Positions 11,422-22,243 of a stretch of 64,000 nucleotides of DNA are shown here, in pieces. The stretch comes from Tilletiaria anomala UBC 951. Taxonomy: Eukaryota; Basidiomycota; Exobasidiomycetes; Georgefischeriales; Tilletiariaceae. The stretch's first letter is position 1. Every line of letters starts with the position of its first letter. Both the position numbers and the translations under genes were made by a program. The DNA lies in NCBI RefSeq assembly GCF_000711695.1, contig NW_013546995.1, positions 1-64,000 on the forward strand. Direction: 5' to 3'. The notes beneath the pieces were generated by a model. It had not been told where the DNA came from. It made no database searches and saw only the letters and a list, made by a program, of their open reading frames with translations.

Positions 11422-12051
11422 ATGAGCGCGGAAGAGCCTGTCGATGGGATGACCGAGTCTCGTTCACCTGTGTTGAGCTCGGCACCTTCGATTGGAAATG
11501 TGCCGACTGCGCCTGGGACCGCAAATGCAGCTTGGTCCGCTAAGACGATGCTTCGAAAGAATCTGCCTACCGAGACTGCGAGCTCTGAAGCGCAAGACCC
11601 GAGTACGGTCACCTTAAATAGCCCAGCAATGGCAGCGCCGTTGGCGTCAGGAACAGCAGATATGAGCGCACACGTATACGTGCGCGGCGTCAAAGTCCCG
11701 CGCAAACCTGCCCCACCCGGTCCCGAGGACTGCTGCATGTCGGGCTGTGCGCGTTGCGTGTATGATCTGTACATGGAGGATCTACAAGATTACCACGAGG
11801 ATCTCACAGCTGTGCGCCAGAAGTTGCTAAACGCCGCCGAACCGCCGCTGACCCAGTGGGAGTGGGACGAGGCTCTTCTTGGCAAGTTCCCTCAGGGCCA
11901 TGCGGATGCAGCAGGTGACGGAGTACAAGACCCACATCGCGAAAACGCAGAGAGCGAGGTCGATGCGGTCATCTCGGGTCTTGATCTCAGCATGAAAGCT
12001 TTCTTAGAGATGGAGCGCAAGATAAAAAGTAAGACGCAAGCCAAAGATTGA
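11422..12051 (+). CDS. small mitochondrial protein with oxidoreductase-like (OXLD1-type) domain
   Basis: The ORF from ATG 11422 gives 209 residues. The centre carries VPRKPAPPGPEDCCMSGC followed by ARCVYDLYMEDLQDY, the Cys-rich signature of the oxidoreductase-like domain found in animal OXLD1 and in fungal mitochondrial relatives; its biochemical role is not established. The C-terminus is charged and helical. The start is uncertain: the frame stays open upstream to a stop at 11329-11331 and that stretch is Arg-rich like a mitochondrial leader, so a short 5' exon is possible, for example ATG 11251 spliced from 11269 to 11339. That would overlap the end of COQ8, only 138 bp away on the same strand. 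Confidence 0.75.
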   Translation: MSAEEPVDGMTESRSPVLSSAPSIGNVPTAPGTANAAWSAKTMLRKNLPTETASSEAQDPSTVTLNSPAMAAPLASGTADMSAHVYVRGVKVPRKPAPPGPEDCCMSGCARCVYDLYMEDLQDYHEDLTAVRQKLLNAAEPPLTQWEWDEALLGKFPQGHADAAGDGVQDPHRENAESEVDAVISGLDLSMKAFLEMERKIKSKTQAKD

Positions 12052-12583
12052 CGGTATACCATGGCAACGTGCTGCGGCTGCTTGACATGATTCCTGTACC
12101 AACTTAACATATGTACTGCAGTGACTGACAAAGGAGGAATGGCCGAATCTGTATGCCAACTCGGGACTCTGGAGCGTTCTTCATCACTGCATCGGCTGCA
12201 TGCTTGCATCGTTGGTCTGGATACAACGGGGTTGGTTGGTTTGTCGTGTCCCGGGTATCGCTAATTCCGATGAATCCACACGCATCTGATCACCCATCAC
12301 TGTACACGTGACGATGCATTTAGCCTTTCAGCCAAGCCGCGACATAGGCCCCACGTCCTCACCATCAGCACACTGACGGGTTGATTCCGCCCCCGCCCCC
12401 TCTGCGACAGTTACATCAGCAAGAATTTTTTTCATCTCACTTGCTCTCTGTGTGTCAACCATCCTATCGCATCCAGTCGCCTGAACAAGGTCCTCTTTCC
12501 CCTCCTTGTTGCTGCGGGCTTGTTCAGTGTCGACAAGCCTATCATCGATACCTCAGTCGAAAACCCAGGGAGTCACGAGCAAC
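12052..12583. other. intergenic region upstream of RPO41
   Basis: About 530 bp on the shared strand. It includes a short C-rich run near 12388. No further gene or clear regulatory site was recognised. Confidence 0.5.
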
Positions 12584-15500
12584 ATGCTTCGTGTAGCTGG
12601 TCGGAGATACGACAGACGGGCACCGCGGCGGCTGGCTGCTGGTGCAATCAGCGCCCCGCTTTCTTCGCAGTTCGTGGGCACGGCAGTTCGCCACGCAGCG
12701 ACAGCAGCTGCTGCTGCTGTCAGCGTTAACCACACAGCATCTTTAGACGATTACAATCACAATCAAACCCCGCCTCGTAGCCACGATGCTGGTGGGCAGT
12801 TGCCTTCATTGTCGAAGCGCGGCTCTGGGACCTCACACCCGTCGCAACCTCTTTTCATCTCGAATGCCAATCGCAAGACAAGATTGACCCGCCTGCCAAC
12901 GCCTCTCCCGCCGGAGACGGTGGATCAACACATAAAGTCATCGCCCTTCACACGACGTAATGCGGCCTCTCGGACATCAGCACCCGCTTCCCCCTCTACC
13001 ACATCGTCGGATGCGACGCCACAGCTGAATTCGGACGTCTATCCTGCGGAGCAACGGCATGTTCTCCGCTCTCTCTTTGTCCATCAAGCATTCTATCCCA
13101 CTTCGCAGACGATTGAGGACCTGGCGGTATTGCGCACGAGTCTGGATGCGGGCCTCATCTGGCGAGCAGGCAAGGTCTTCGAAGGGATCCGCAACGAGGA
13201 ACGCTCCAGATGGGACAGCCTCGAGCGGCTCATCCCTCAGCACCATGAAGCAAATACGGAAATGAGCACATGGCGCGCATCTGCCAACTCCATTCTACAA
13301 GGACAGCGCCTCGACAAGGCCATGTACGAAGACATGCTCTCGGCCTACCTTTTCAAGGCAGCAGCAGGAGAGAACACAGAGGCGAAGAAAGAGTTTATCA
13401 GACGGGCCATTAAGCTCTGGGAGGATATGGTTCAGGCACTCTCCAGTAGTACTGGCTTTACTGCTGCTGCCACCACACGCGAGGGCTTTGCTGCTCGCGA
13501 GCCTCCCGCAGATGCAAGAACAGCGGCCATCATGCTCAGAGGCGTAGGAAGGTGAGTCAATAGAATCTCAGCGGCATTTTAAAGGCCCTCGACAAACAAT
13601 TCATGTAGGACGGCGATGCTGACGGCATCCATATCATTCACGCTTCGTTCGTACAGACTTCTCCGCTCTTGGCAGCCAACTCTTGGGGCCAAGCCACCTT
13701 TCATCTCGATGATTCTCCCAGCCCTGCAAGCACACGGCGTCTCTCTCGTTGATGTACTCAACTCGCCCGTGTGGTCTGAGTTTCCGCCCTCGTGGGAAGC
13801 GCAGATCACGGCTCGAGCGCGCAAAGCCGTAGAAACGGGGGAGGGAACAGCTGCCCAAGACCCTCAAGCCAGTGTCAGCGGGGCGAAAGGTGCGCCAAGT
13901 CGCGCAGAGGTACTGTCCATTCTGATCGAGGAAGCGAAGGAACAGGACGATGCGCGCATCGTCTCGGACTTGGCCGCGTTGGCTAGCAGACTGAGCGCCA
14001 ACGGATCAAAGGGAGGGAAGGAGGGCCGATTAGCAGCAGACATGATTTCGACATCACACTCTCGGTCTGAATACTCGGACGAGGATGCGTTGCGCCCAGA
14101 CGAACGCTGCGACGTTCCGGATCTGCAGCCCACCTTGACCACGTCCCCTTCCTCGCGCTACATTCCTTCAGAGGCCGCAGCCGAAGCACCGGTGGATGAG
14201 TCGACGCCTGGCTTGCCGTACAATCTGCATGCACTACAGGAGAACCTTTCTGCTGTCGCAGAGGCTCGTAAACGCTTCTCGGAGCCGTATGCCCGACAGC
14301 GGTGGTTCGAAGGCAGTGCGTTCGAAGCCGCACGGAAGCGGCTGCGCTTCAGTGTGGAGCAGATGGAGAAGAGCGGGCTGAAAAGCGTCGAGATGATGGG
14401 TGACAAGCAGCTGCAGCGCTGGATGTGGGACTGGTACAAGGCGTTGGAAGTGCGGCTCAAGGCCGATTTGGAGGAGATGCGCATTCTGCTGGAGGAGGAT
14501 GGACAGTACCAGCTGCGTGGGTCGCATGTGAAAGGGAAGAACAGATCAACTGCATCCGCTTCTGCAGAAGAAGGGGGTATACCTCCCGCTATAAAGCCGA
14601 AGAAAGCGGCCGAGGATGCGAAGGATCTCTTCCCGCTCTTGACTTCCATCCCTGTCTCGCAGCTCGCGCTGATTCCGGTGCTTGAGATTATGCGGCTTCT
14701 CGGTACCGGTGGTATCTCGGATGGCATGAAGACCACCCGTGCAACCGTCACGATCGGCAGAGCGGTGGAGGAAGAGAAGATTGCGCAATCCTTCAAACGG
14801 AGAGATGCCGAGCTCAAAGTGTCTGAAGGAGCTCTTGGCGCAAGCAGCCAGGCATCTGCTGCTGAAGAAGACTCTGCCATTGACGCGGCGATGAGCAGCG
14901 AGCTCGTGGCAGCCAAGACGCAGCGCATCATGAGCGAGGAGGATTACACAACGCCTGAGGCTCGGCGCAAGATGCGCAAGCTGAACGAGCAGAGTGGCAT
15001 GCGTGGCTTCTGGGACAAGCAGGACAGGTGGACGCAGCCCATGAGAGCCAGGGTTGGGTCGTACCTCGTCGATGAGCTCATGAAGGTCGCGACGGTCAAG
15101 CGCAGTGCAAAAGACCGAGAAGGACGTTTGTGGAACGAGGAGCATCCGGCATTCTACAAGTCGTACCAATACTTGGCTGGCAAGCGCCTAGGTGTCGTCA
15201 AGGTCAACGACGTCGTCGCGCAGCGATTAGACAGGGACACTGTCCGCGAAACGCTGCATCCGAGACGTCTGCCGATGCTCGTGCCTCCCAGGCCGTGGAT
15301 CAGCCATGATCAAGGTGGCTACTACACCGAGTCGACCAGTGCGATGCGGTTCAAGGACAGCGCAGAGCAGAACAGCTACCTCAAGCTTGCTTCCGACAAC
15401 GGCGAGCTGGACCGTGTTCTTGCAGGTCTGGATGTGCTTGGCCAAACTGCATGGCGCATCAATCGCAAGGTCTTTGACGTGATCAGCGAAGTGTGGAACA

Positions 15501-17557
15501 CGGGGGAAGCAGTTGCCAAGATCCCGCCGCGCCTTGTCGATGTGCCGGAGCCAGTCAAACCTGAGAATTACGATACGGACATGAAGGCCAAGAATGCATA
15601 CAACATGGATGTTCGACGCTGGGCAATGACGAAGGCGATCAACCATGGCATGCGCTGTGATATCAACTACAAGCTCGAGATCGCGCGTGCATTCATCGGC
15701 GAGCGGTTCTTCCAGCCGCACAATATGGACTTCCGAGGGAGAGCATACCCCATTCCTCCCAACTTCAACCACATGGGTAACGACATGTGCCGTGGCTTGC
15801 TCAAGTTCGACGTTGCTAAGCCACTCGGCGAACGAGGTCTGCGATGGCTGCATATCCACCTAGCCAACCTCTATGGCTTTGATAAAGCCAGTTTCTCCGA
15901 GCGCGAGCAGTGGGCCAAGCAGCATCAGGCTGAAGTTAGGGAAAGTGCCGCAAACCCCCTTACAGGCTCCCGTTGGTGGCTGAATGCGGATGACCCGTGG
16001 CAATGCTTGGCTACTTGCTTCGAGCTCGTGGAAGCGTGGGACCATCCGGAGGGTCCCGAGAAGTACGTGTCCAGCCTGCCCGTTCATCAAGATGGAACGT
16101 GCAACGGATTGCAGCACTATGCTGCGCTGGGCGGAGACTTGGCTGGTGCAAAACAGGTCAATCTTGCGGGTGGAGACCGGCCGAGCGATGTATACACCGG
16201 TGTTGCCGACTTGGTCATCGACAGGCTCGATGAGGCTGCTGCACAGGGCGACGCGATTGCGCAGACGCTACAAGGCAAGGTGACGCGCAAAGTCGTTAAG
16301 CAGACAGTCATGACCACAGTGTATGGCGTGACGTTTGTTGGTGCGAAAAAGCAGATTGCGCGTCAGCTTTCTGAGCGCTCGGACATTCCCACGGATGAAC
16401 TCTGGCAAATCTCCAGCTACCTTGCCAAGCTCGTTCTCAGTCAGATCGGCTCGCTCTTTTCGGGTGCCACCCACATTCAGAAATGGCTCCATCATTCTGC
16501 ACGCCTCATCGCCAAGAGCATCCCGGCGGACCGCGTGCACCATGCAATCTCTGGGCAGGCAGTTGTGTCGAAGAAGTCGCGCAACGCTGATGGCGTGTAC
16601 ATCAAGTCAAAGGGGATCGTCAACAAGATTTCGAAGGAGCAAATGACCAGTGTGATCTGGACTACGGCTCTGGGCCTACCTGTGGTCCAGCCGTACCGTA
16701 AGTCCAAGAAGCGTCAGATGTCAACTCGGATGCAAACTGTCTACATCAACGATCCACACATTAACCACGAAGTCTCGCCCAAGAAACAAGCGTCCGCTTT
16801 CCCACCAAATTTCATCCACTCGCTCGATGCCACACATATGATCCTGACGGCGCTTGAATGCCACAAGGCAAAACTCACATTTGCCAGTGTGCACGACAGC
16901 TACTGGACTCATGCGTGCGATATCGACACGATGAGCGACTTCATTCGCGAAACGTTTGTCATGCTTCACAGCAATGACATCTTGACCAAGCTTAGAGATG
17001 AAGTGAGTCTATTCTACCACAATTCACCACAAAGCGAGCTGTTGTGCTGACTCCTTGTTGTGCAGTTCCTGGAGCGATTTGGAGACTACAAGGTTCCTGT
17101 GTTCGAGTTGAAGGCCCTCGCCGCTGATGGAGCAAGTCTCGAATCCAGCATTGCATCTGAGCTATTGGAACCAGTCAACAGCATCCTGGCGAAGAATCTG
17201 TCCGGAGAAGAGGCCAACCTTCCCATCAAGTTGAAGTCAAAGCAGAAGCAGACCGCCGCTGATTCGACCAGTGCAGATGCAGAAGAACATGAGGAATTGG
17301 AAGATGTGAACGATGCAGACTCAACAGAAAGCCCTGCTACACAGTCGGAGACGGTATCAAAAGATGAGCAACTCATCAACGCTAAGTTTGTCGCTCTCCG
17401 TGACGTCTTACCGCCCTTGCCGCCGAAAGGAACATTTGACGTCAACGAAATTAGAGTGAGACTAACTGCCATGAAAATCATGATGCTCTGAGTTACGCTG
17501 ACCTGATCTGTTTTCTGTCTCAACCATTGCCAGGAGTCTTTGTACTTCTTCAGCTAG
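12584..17557 (+). CDS. RPO41: mitochondrial DNA-directed RNA polymerase (T7-like, single subunit)
   Basis: Exons 12584-13551, 13609-17002, 17066-17455 and 17534-17557 give about 1591 residues (yeast Rpo41 is 1351). It transcribes the mitochondrial genome with a TFB1M/Mtf1-type factor. The start MLRVAGRRYDRRAPRRL is a typical matrix leader. Catalytic signatures: motif A DGTCNGLQHYAALGGD with Asp about 1151, motif B RKVVKQTVMTTVYG with Arg 1216, Lys 1220 and Tyr 1228 (spacing as in T7 Arg627, Lys631, Tyr639), and motif C HDSYWTHACD with Asp about 1419. The N-terminal 600 residues are variable and acid-rich in places. The last exon is only seven codons plus stop and supplies the conserved C-terminal end ESLYFFS; without it the protein would lose the invariant Tyr-Phe-Phe-Ser-like tail. 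Three introns have GTGAG donors. Confidence 0.96.
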
Positions 17558-17673
17558 AGTCTTCACTGCGCATAAACAAACATCAAAAGCATTTGTACGA
17601 AAGCATGCTGCATGTCACCCCTTCTGCATCACAATTGGAGAGCACCTTGATAATTGATATAAATCAATGCGGA
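17558..17673. other. short convergent spacer
   Basis: Only 116 bp lies between the RPO41 stop and the stop of the opposing VHS-GAT gene, so their 3' untranslated regions probably overlap. Confidence 0.6.
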
Positions 17674-20600
17674 TCATGTTTGGGTTGCACCTGCGATTAT
17701 AGGTGGCATGGGTCGTGAACGCAAGAAGTCCATGTACGCGTTGTCTCGGAATGGTTCTGGAGGGGCGCCACCAGCGCTGCCTGCGGATCCTCCGTTGTAC
17801 GGGTATGGCTGGGGCGGACGGGGATGTGTGTGAGGTTGAGGTTTCTCTTGTGTTCCACTCCTGCTATCATTCGAGTCTACAATAGGTATCAAGGACGTCA
17901 GCAATCTCTTCGCTCTCACACAGTAGAATGACATGACACACCTGCACAAATACTGATGGCACGTCGCTTGCCCAGGGCCTTTTCACTCGGATAGAGCGGT
18001 GTCTCGATGATGCTTGATTCGTCTGAGGCTGTGGGACTGGCGACGGATGGCGCACCAGCAGGCACATCTGTTGATATTGGTGGTAGCGGCGGTGGTCGCG
18101 ATGCGGGTGAGTGGCCCAACTCCATTCCGGTGTTGCCTGATGGCAACACGGTCTGCATGATCGGGTTCATATGCGGCTGCTCGCGGTACAACTCTTGACT
18201 CGGTACCGCCTGCAGTTCATATGGCGCAGCCAGGGACTGGGATGCTGCCTGACTTTGTAATGTGGAAGAGGTCAACGGAGCTGGATTGGCAGAGGGAGTG
18301 CTGCCGGGGAACGGACGAGGCCCTCCTCGATAGACTGGGACGGCTGGAGGCGCAACGGACAATGCTCCGATAGAGACGTCTGCATACCCTTGCTCGTTGC
18401 ATGTACTTCTGATCTGGCCGTAATCGTGTGACTGTTGACCCGGGACGAATGTATCTGTGGCCCAAGGTGATGCACGTGCCGCCACAACATTTGCTGACGG
18501 CTGATGATCCGCCGGGAATGGTTGTTGCGGTGTCGGCATCGTCTGCAGCGGTAGCAAGCCATGGGAAGTACTGAGGCTTCCGGAGCTGTACACAGGCTGC
18601 ACCGAGTCTCCAACAGATTGCGTAGGCGCGAGCCCTTCTGCCGGCGTCAGCGCCGGCACTGTTGCAGGTGCTTGAGCAGAAGATGTGAAGTCCAAAAAAC
18701 CCGAGGGCAAGGAGAAGTTCTGACTTCCTGCCCTGTCATGACCTGTGAGACTTGGCTGTGACGTAGCATCGCGATAGCGATCATCATGCACTAGTGCCTC
18801 AAAGAGAGCCGAATCGACATGTTGATCCGACAGCGCCTCCTCCTGCTCTTGCTCCTGTTCCTGCTGCTGTAGCTGTAGCTGCGCCTGCGGCGAGGACAGC
18901 ACACCAACCTGGCGCAACTGCTCGTTGTGGCTCTGAAAGAACTGGGGAGCCGAGCGCGAGTTCACCTCGTGGAATGTAAACCTGACAGCATGATCTGCGA
19001 GCGCGAGGTCCCGATGTTTGGTTCGCAGCAGCATCATTGCCTTGTTCATGTGCTCGTTGGCGTCGAGCAGATCGCCTAGCAGCTCCTCTTCATCCGTAAG
19101 CACGCGCTCACCAGCCGACGGATCGGCGTCCTCGTGTACATGCTGTACATGCGCCTGCGCGGCGTCGTCGCGGGCCTTCTCCGCCTCCGCACTCGCCCAG
19201 GGTATCTGCGCCAGCAAGAACTCCTGGGACAGGCGCAGCTTGTCCGAAAATTCGGTGATGAGCTCAGGCTGTGAAGGATCGGCCGTCAGGGCGTCCACGA
19301 GCAGCTGAGAGTTGTGCACCGCAATGGAGCACTCCTCGTGTAGCTTGCGTATGTCCACCTCGCGCGGGATGATCTGCTGCTGCGCTATCACAGGCTGTTG
19401 CGGTCGCGCTTGCCTGCGGACGATGCGCAGGCTCGCATCCGGTGGCGGCTTGAACTCCTTCGACTGGATGTTGAGCCCTTCTCCGTTGATCGGCTTATCT
19501 GGCGGGCGATGCTTGTTATACAGCTTGGTGATGGACGACAACTCTTTGTCGGTGTGGAACTCGTACGCAAGCACTGACAGCGCATTCAGTACGCCCCCCT
19601 TGACAGGTGGCGGAGTCTTGCTGCTCTTGATGATGTCGTCGACGACTTCGAGAAAGCGCTTCGTGGCGATCTGGAGCCTGAAATAATCGGAAGCATTGAG
19701 CGCCAGGATCGCCCACACGCGAGCCGCACGCTTTTGGGCATCCGGCATCGCGTATTTGAATTCTTTCCGCAGAGCACGGGCAGCCTCCTTGGAAGCAGAC
19801 TCCGATCGGGAAAGGGCCCTGGCCAAGGACAGCATATATGCCCATTCAAACGGTTTTCCTTCATTTGCACACAGCCAGCCTGAATGGTGGCATCGATGAA
19901 GCAATGTTAAACCCTGCTGAGCAAGACCTCAGTCAGCAGAATACACTCACCAATCTTTGCAGTAACCTCCACAATACCCTTTTCCTCCGGGCCCACTCTG
20001 TTCTCCTCTGCCTTGTCCTTATCTTTACCCTTTCCACCTTCCTTCTCAAAAGATTTGTCCTTGGCCTTGGCCTCTTCCTCGTCCTTCTCCTTCTCTTTGT
20101 CCTTCTTGGCGCCGCCCAGCCACTTCCGAGACGACTTTTGCTGCATCAGCAAGGTGGACGGGTCGTTCTCCTTCGCTTCCCCATCTTGCCTGATGGAAGA
20201 CTGGCGCTTGGCGACTGGCCTGCTAGCTTGCTGCTCCTGAGGCGAAGCATACGTCTGCTTCGCGACTGATGCTGCTCTAGCGTCTCCGACATTCCCCCCA
20301 ATGGGAGTAGAACTAGGCAGTGCGCGCGAGGGCGGCGTCCCCGCGCGGCTAGACGGATTTTGGGTTAGTCCGCTGCCGCTGAAGATTAGCTGCTGCACGA
20401 ACATAGGCGAGGAGCACTCTCCTCCTGCCGCTGCACCGCCTTCTCCTCTTCTTCCTCCTGCTGGCAAAATGGGATTAATGGCATATTCTCCCGCGGAAGG
20501 ATAAGCGCCATGCTGCGGCTGCTCCCAAACTTGGCCTTGCCCCTGCGTCTGCTGATCCTGGCTCGGACCGAGTCCTAGCCCGAAACCTCTGCGATTGCAC

Positions 20601-22243
20601 GCGTTGTGCGACTGCTGCACACCGCTGGCATCCGCAGAAGGGGAAGCATGGCGCAGCTGCGCGGAGCCCGCGAGCGACGCCCCACCGCGCGAGCCGGGCC
20701 GGCTGTACGATATATGCTGGACCCGCTGCTGTTGCTGCTGTGGCCCTCGGTCCCACTCTTGCGACGAGTCAACACTGGAGCGCTGCACCGGCCCGTCGTA
20801 CAACACGGCGCCGAACGCGCTGCAAGTCGCCGCATCCGCACTCGTCGGCGTGCACAGCAGGTCGATTATTTCGAGGCTCTCATCCGCGGCGCGCCCCTGC
20901 GCGTGTGCCAGCTCAGCTCCCTCCGGACCGCTGCCGGCGCTCCACAACGCGAAGTGGTGCGCGGTCAGGTTCGTGGGGGGTGAGGCGCTGGGGGCGATGT
21001 TGCTGTGCTGGCACTGGTACTGCGGCTGCTTCCGAGAAGAGGGCCGCTGCACTGCACGGAGCGGGGCATGCTGCTGTGCATATGCCTCGAGGGATGCTTG
21101 GCTTTGCGGGTGCGTGTGCTGGTGCTTGGCAAACTGTAGGCAAGCGCCTGCGCCCTCGCCCGCATGTTGCTGCTGGTGGCGAGGAGGGTCGGCTTGCGCG
21201 GGGCCGTCGCTGGCGCTGCAGCGACGCGCTGTATGCAGTTGGCTATGTGCGATGGTCTCAAGCGCAAAGGCAGGATGCAGCGCCTCGAGCGGGCTCATCT
21301 TCCCCAGCGAGTCGTACTGCTTCGGTGTCAGCGGTTGGAACGGTTCACTGGGAGGTGCTGCTGCTGCTTCGGCAGCGGTGGCCGACTGCGGGGGCAGCAT
21401 GGATGTCTCGCCATGCAGGCGAGGCAACGAGGCCAGGCTGCTGTGGATGTGCGTCGCGTGCTGATGCGCCGACGGCGCGATGAGCGGTGGAAGCTGTGCC
21501 TGTGCCTGCACCGGAGACTGCGGGTTTTGCATCGTCAGGCTTGACGGCAGGCGGCTTGCAGCGCTTGGCGGCGGCGGCTGGTACGCTCGCGCATCCACCG
21601 CGCTGGACTGCGAGTGCACGTGCGCACCGCCAACCCTTTTGCTGGACGCGAGCGGCTTGCCGTTCAGCGCGCTGGGTAGCAGCGCAAAGGGGGACACCTG
21701 CACCGAGGCGGGGTGCGGGTGCTCGATCGAATCGCGCTGCTGCAGGAACTCCATGTGGAAGAAGGTGCTCTTGGGCACTTGCGCCGCCACCGCCGGCGTG
21801 GGGGCCGCGCTAACGACGCCAGCCTTGCCCATCGCGGCGCTGCTGCTTCTAGCGATGATGCTGCCGGCGTCCGTGTTCGTTGTCGTGCTCGCGGTGTCGC
21901 CACCGCCGGCCAGGTGCACGCCATATGAATTCGCGGGGGTCGAGACAGTGTAGTTGCCGCCCTTGGCTGTATGTGTGTGAAGCTGGGCGTTGAGCGAGGC
22001 ACGCTGCTGCTGCGTTTGGAACGTCGACGAAGCGTACGACGAGGACGATGAGCCGGGTCGCACGGCGCGACTGCTGCCAAGTCTAGCAACGCCTTCGTCT
22101 ATTCCGCCTGGTGTGCTGCCGCTCGTAGGGTCGGACCCGGGGATCGCTGGAGCGTCTGGGTCATCATAAACATCGCTGCTGGTCTGAGGTAGGAGAGGTA
22201 CCGCTGATGAGGCCTGAGCCTTGCGACCGAAGAGACGCTTCAT
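17674..22243 (-). CDS. VHS and GAT domain trafficking adaptor (Lsb5/GGA/TOM1-like)
   Basis: Exons 22243-19951, 19879-17942 and 17876-17674 give about 1477 residues. VHS-GAT proteins sort ubiquitinated or coated cargo at endosomes, trans-Golgi or actin patches. A disordered, His/Gln/Ser-rich N-terminal 740 residues, ending in a Lys/Glu/Asp run, precedes the VHS fold at about 755-895, which includes EWAYMLSLARALSR, ALRKEFKYAMPDAQKRAARVW and RFLEVVDDI. The VHS domain is split by the first intron, and joining restores AKIGWLCANEGKPFEW. The GAT-like three-helix region lies at about 930-1000 (RKLHEECSIAVHNSQLL, KLRLSQEFLLAQIPW), followed by a Pro/Ser/Gln-rich tail and a C-terminal Tyr/Pro segment. 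Most similar in order to fungal VHS-GAT proteins related to yeast Lsb5; the long N-terminal extension is unusual. Start MKRLFGRK is chosen as the first ATG. Confidence 0.8.

Noticed and set aside
20595-21464. Long plus-strand frame (289 codons) opposite the VHS-GAT gene
   Set aside because: It is Cys/Ala/Arg-rich and lies antisense to a His/Gln/Ser-rich coding exon; GC-rich coding DNA leaves such shadow frames open.
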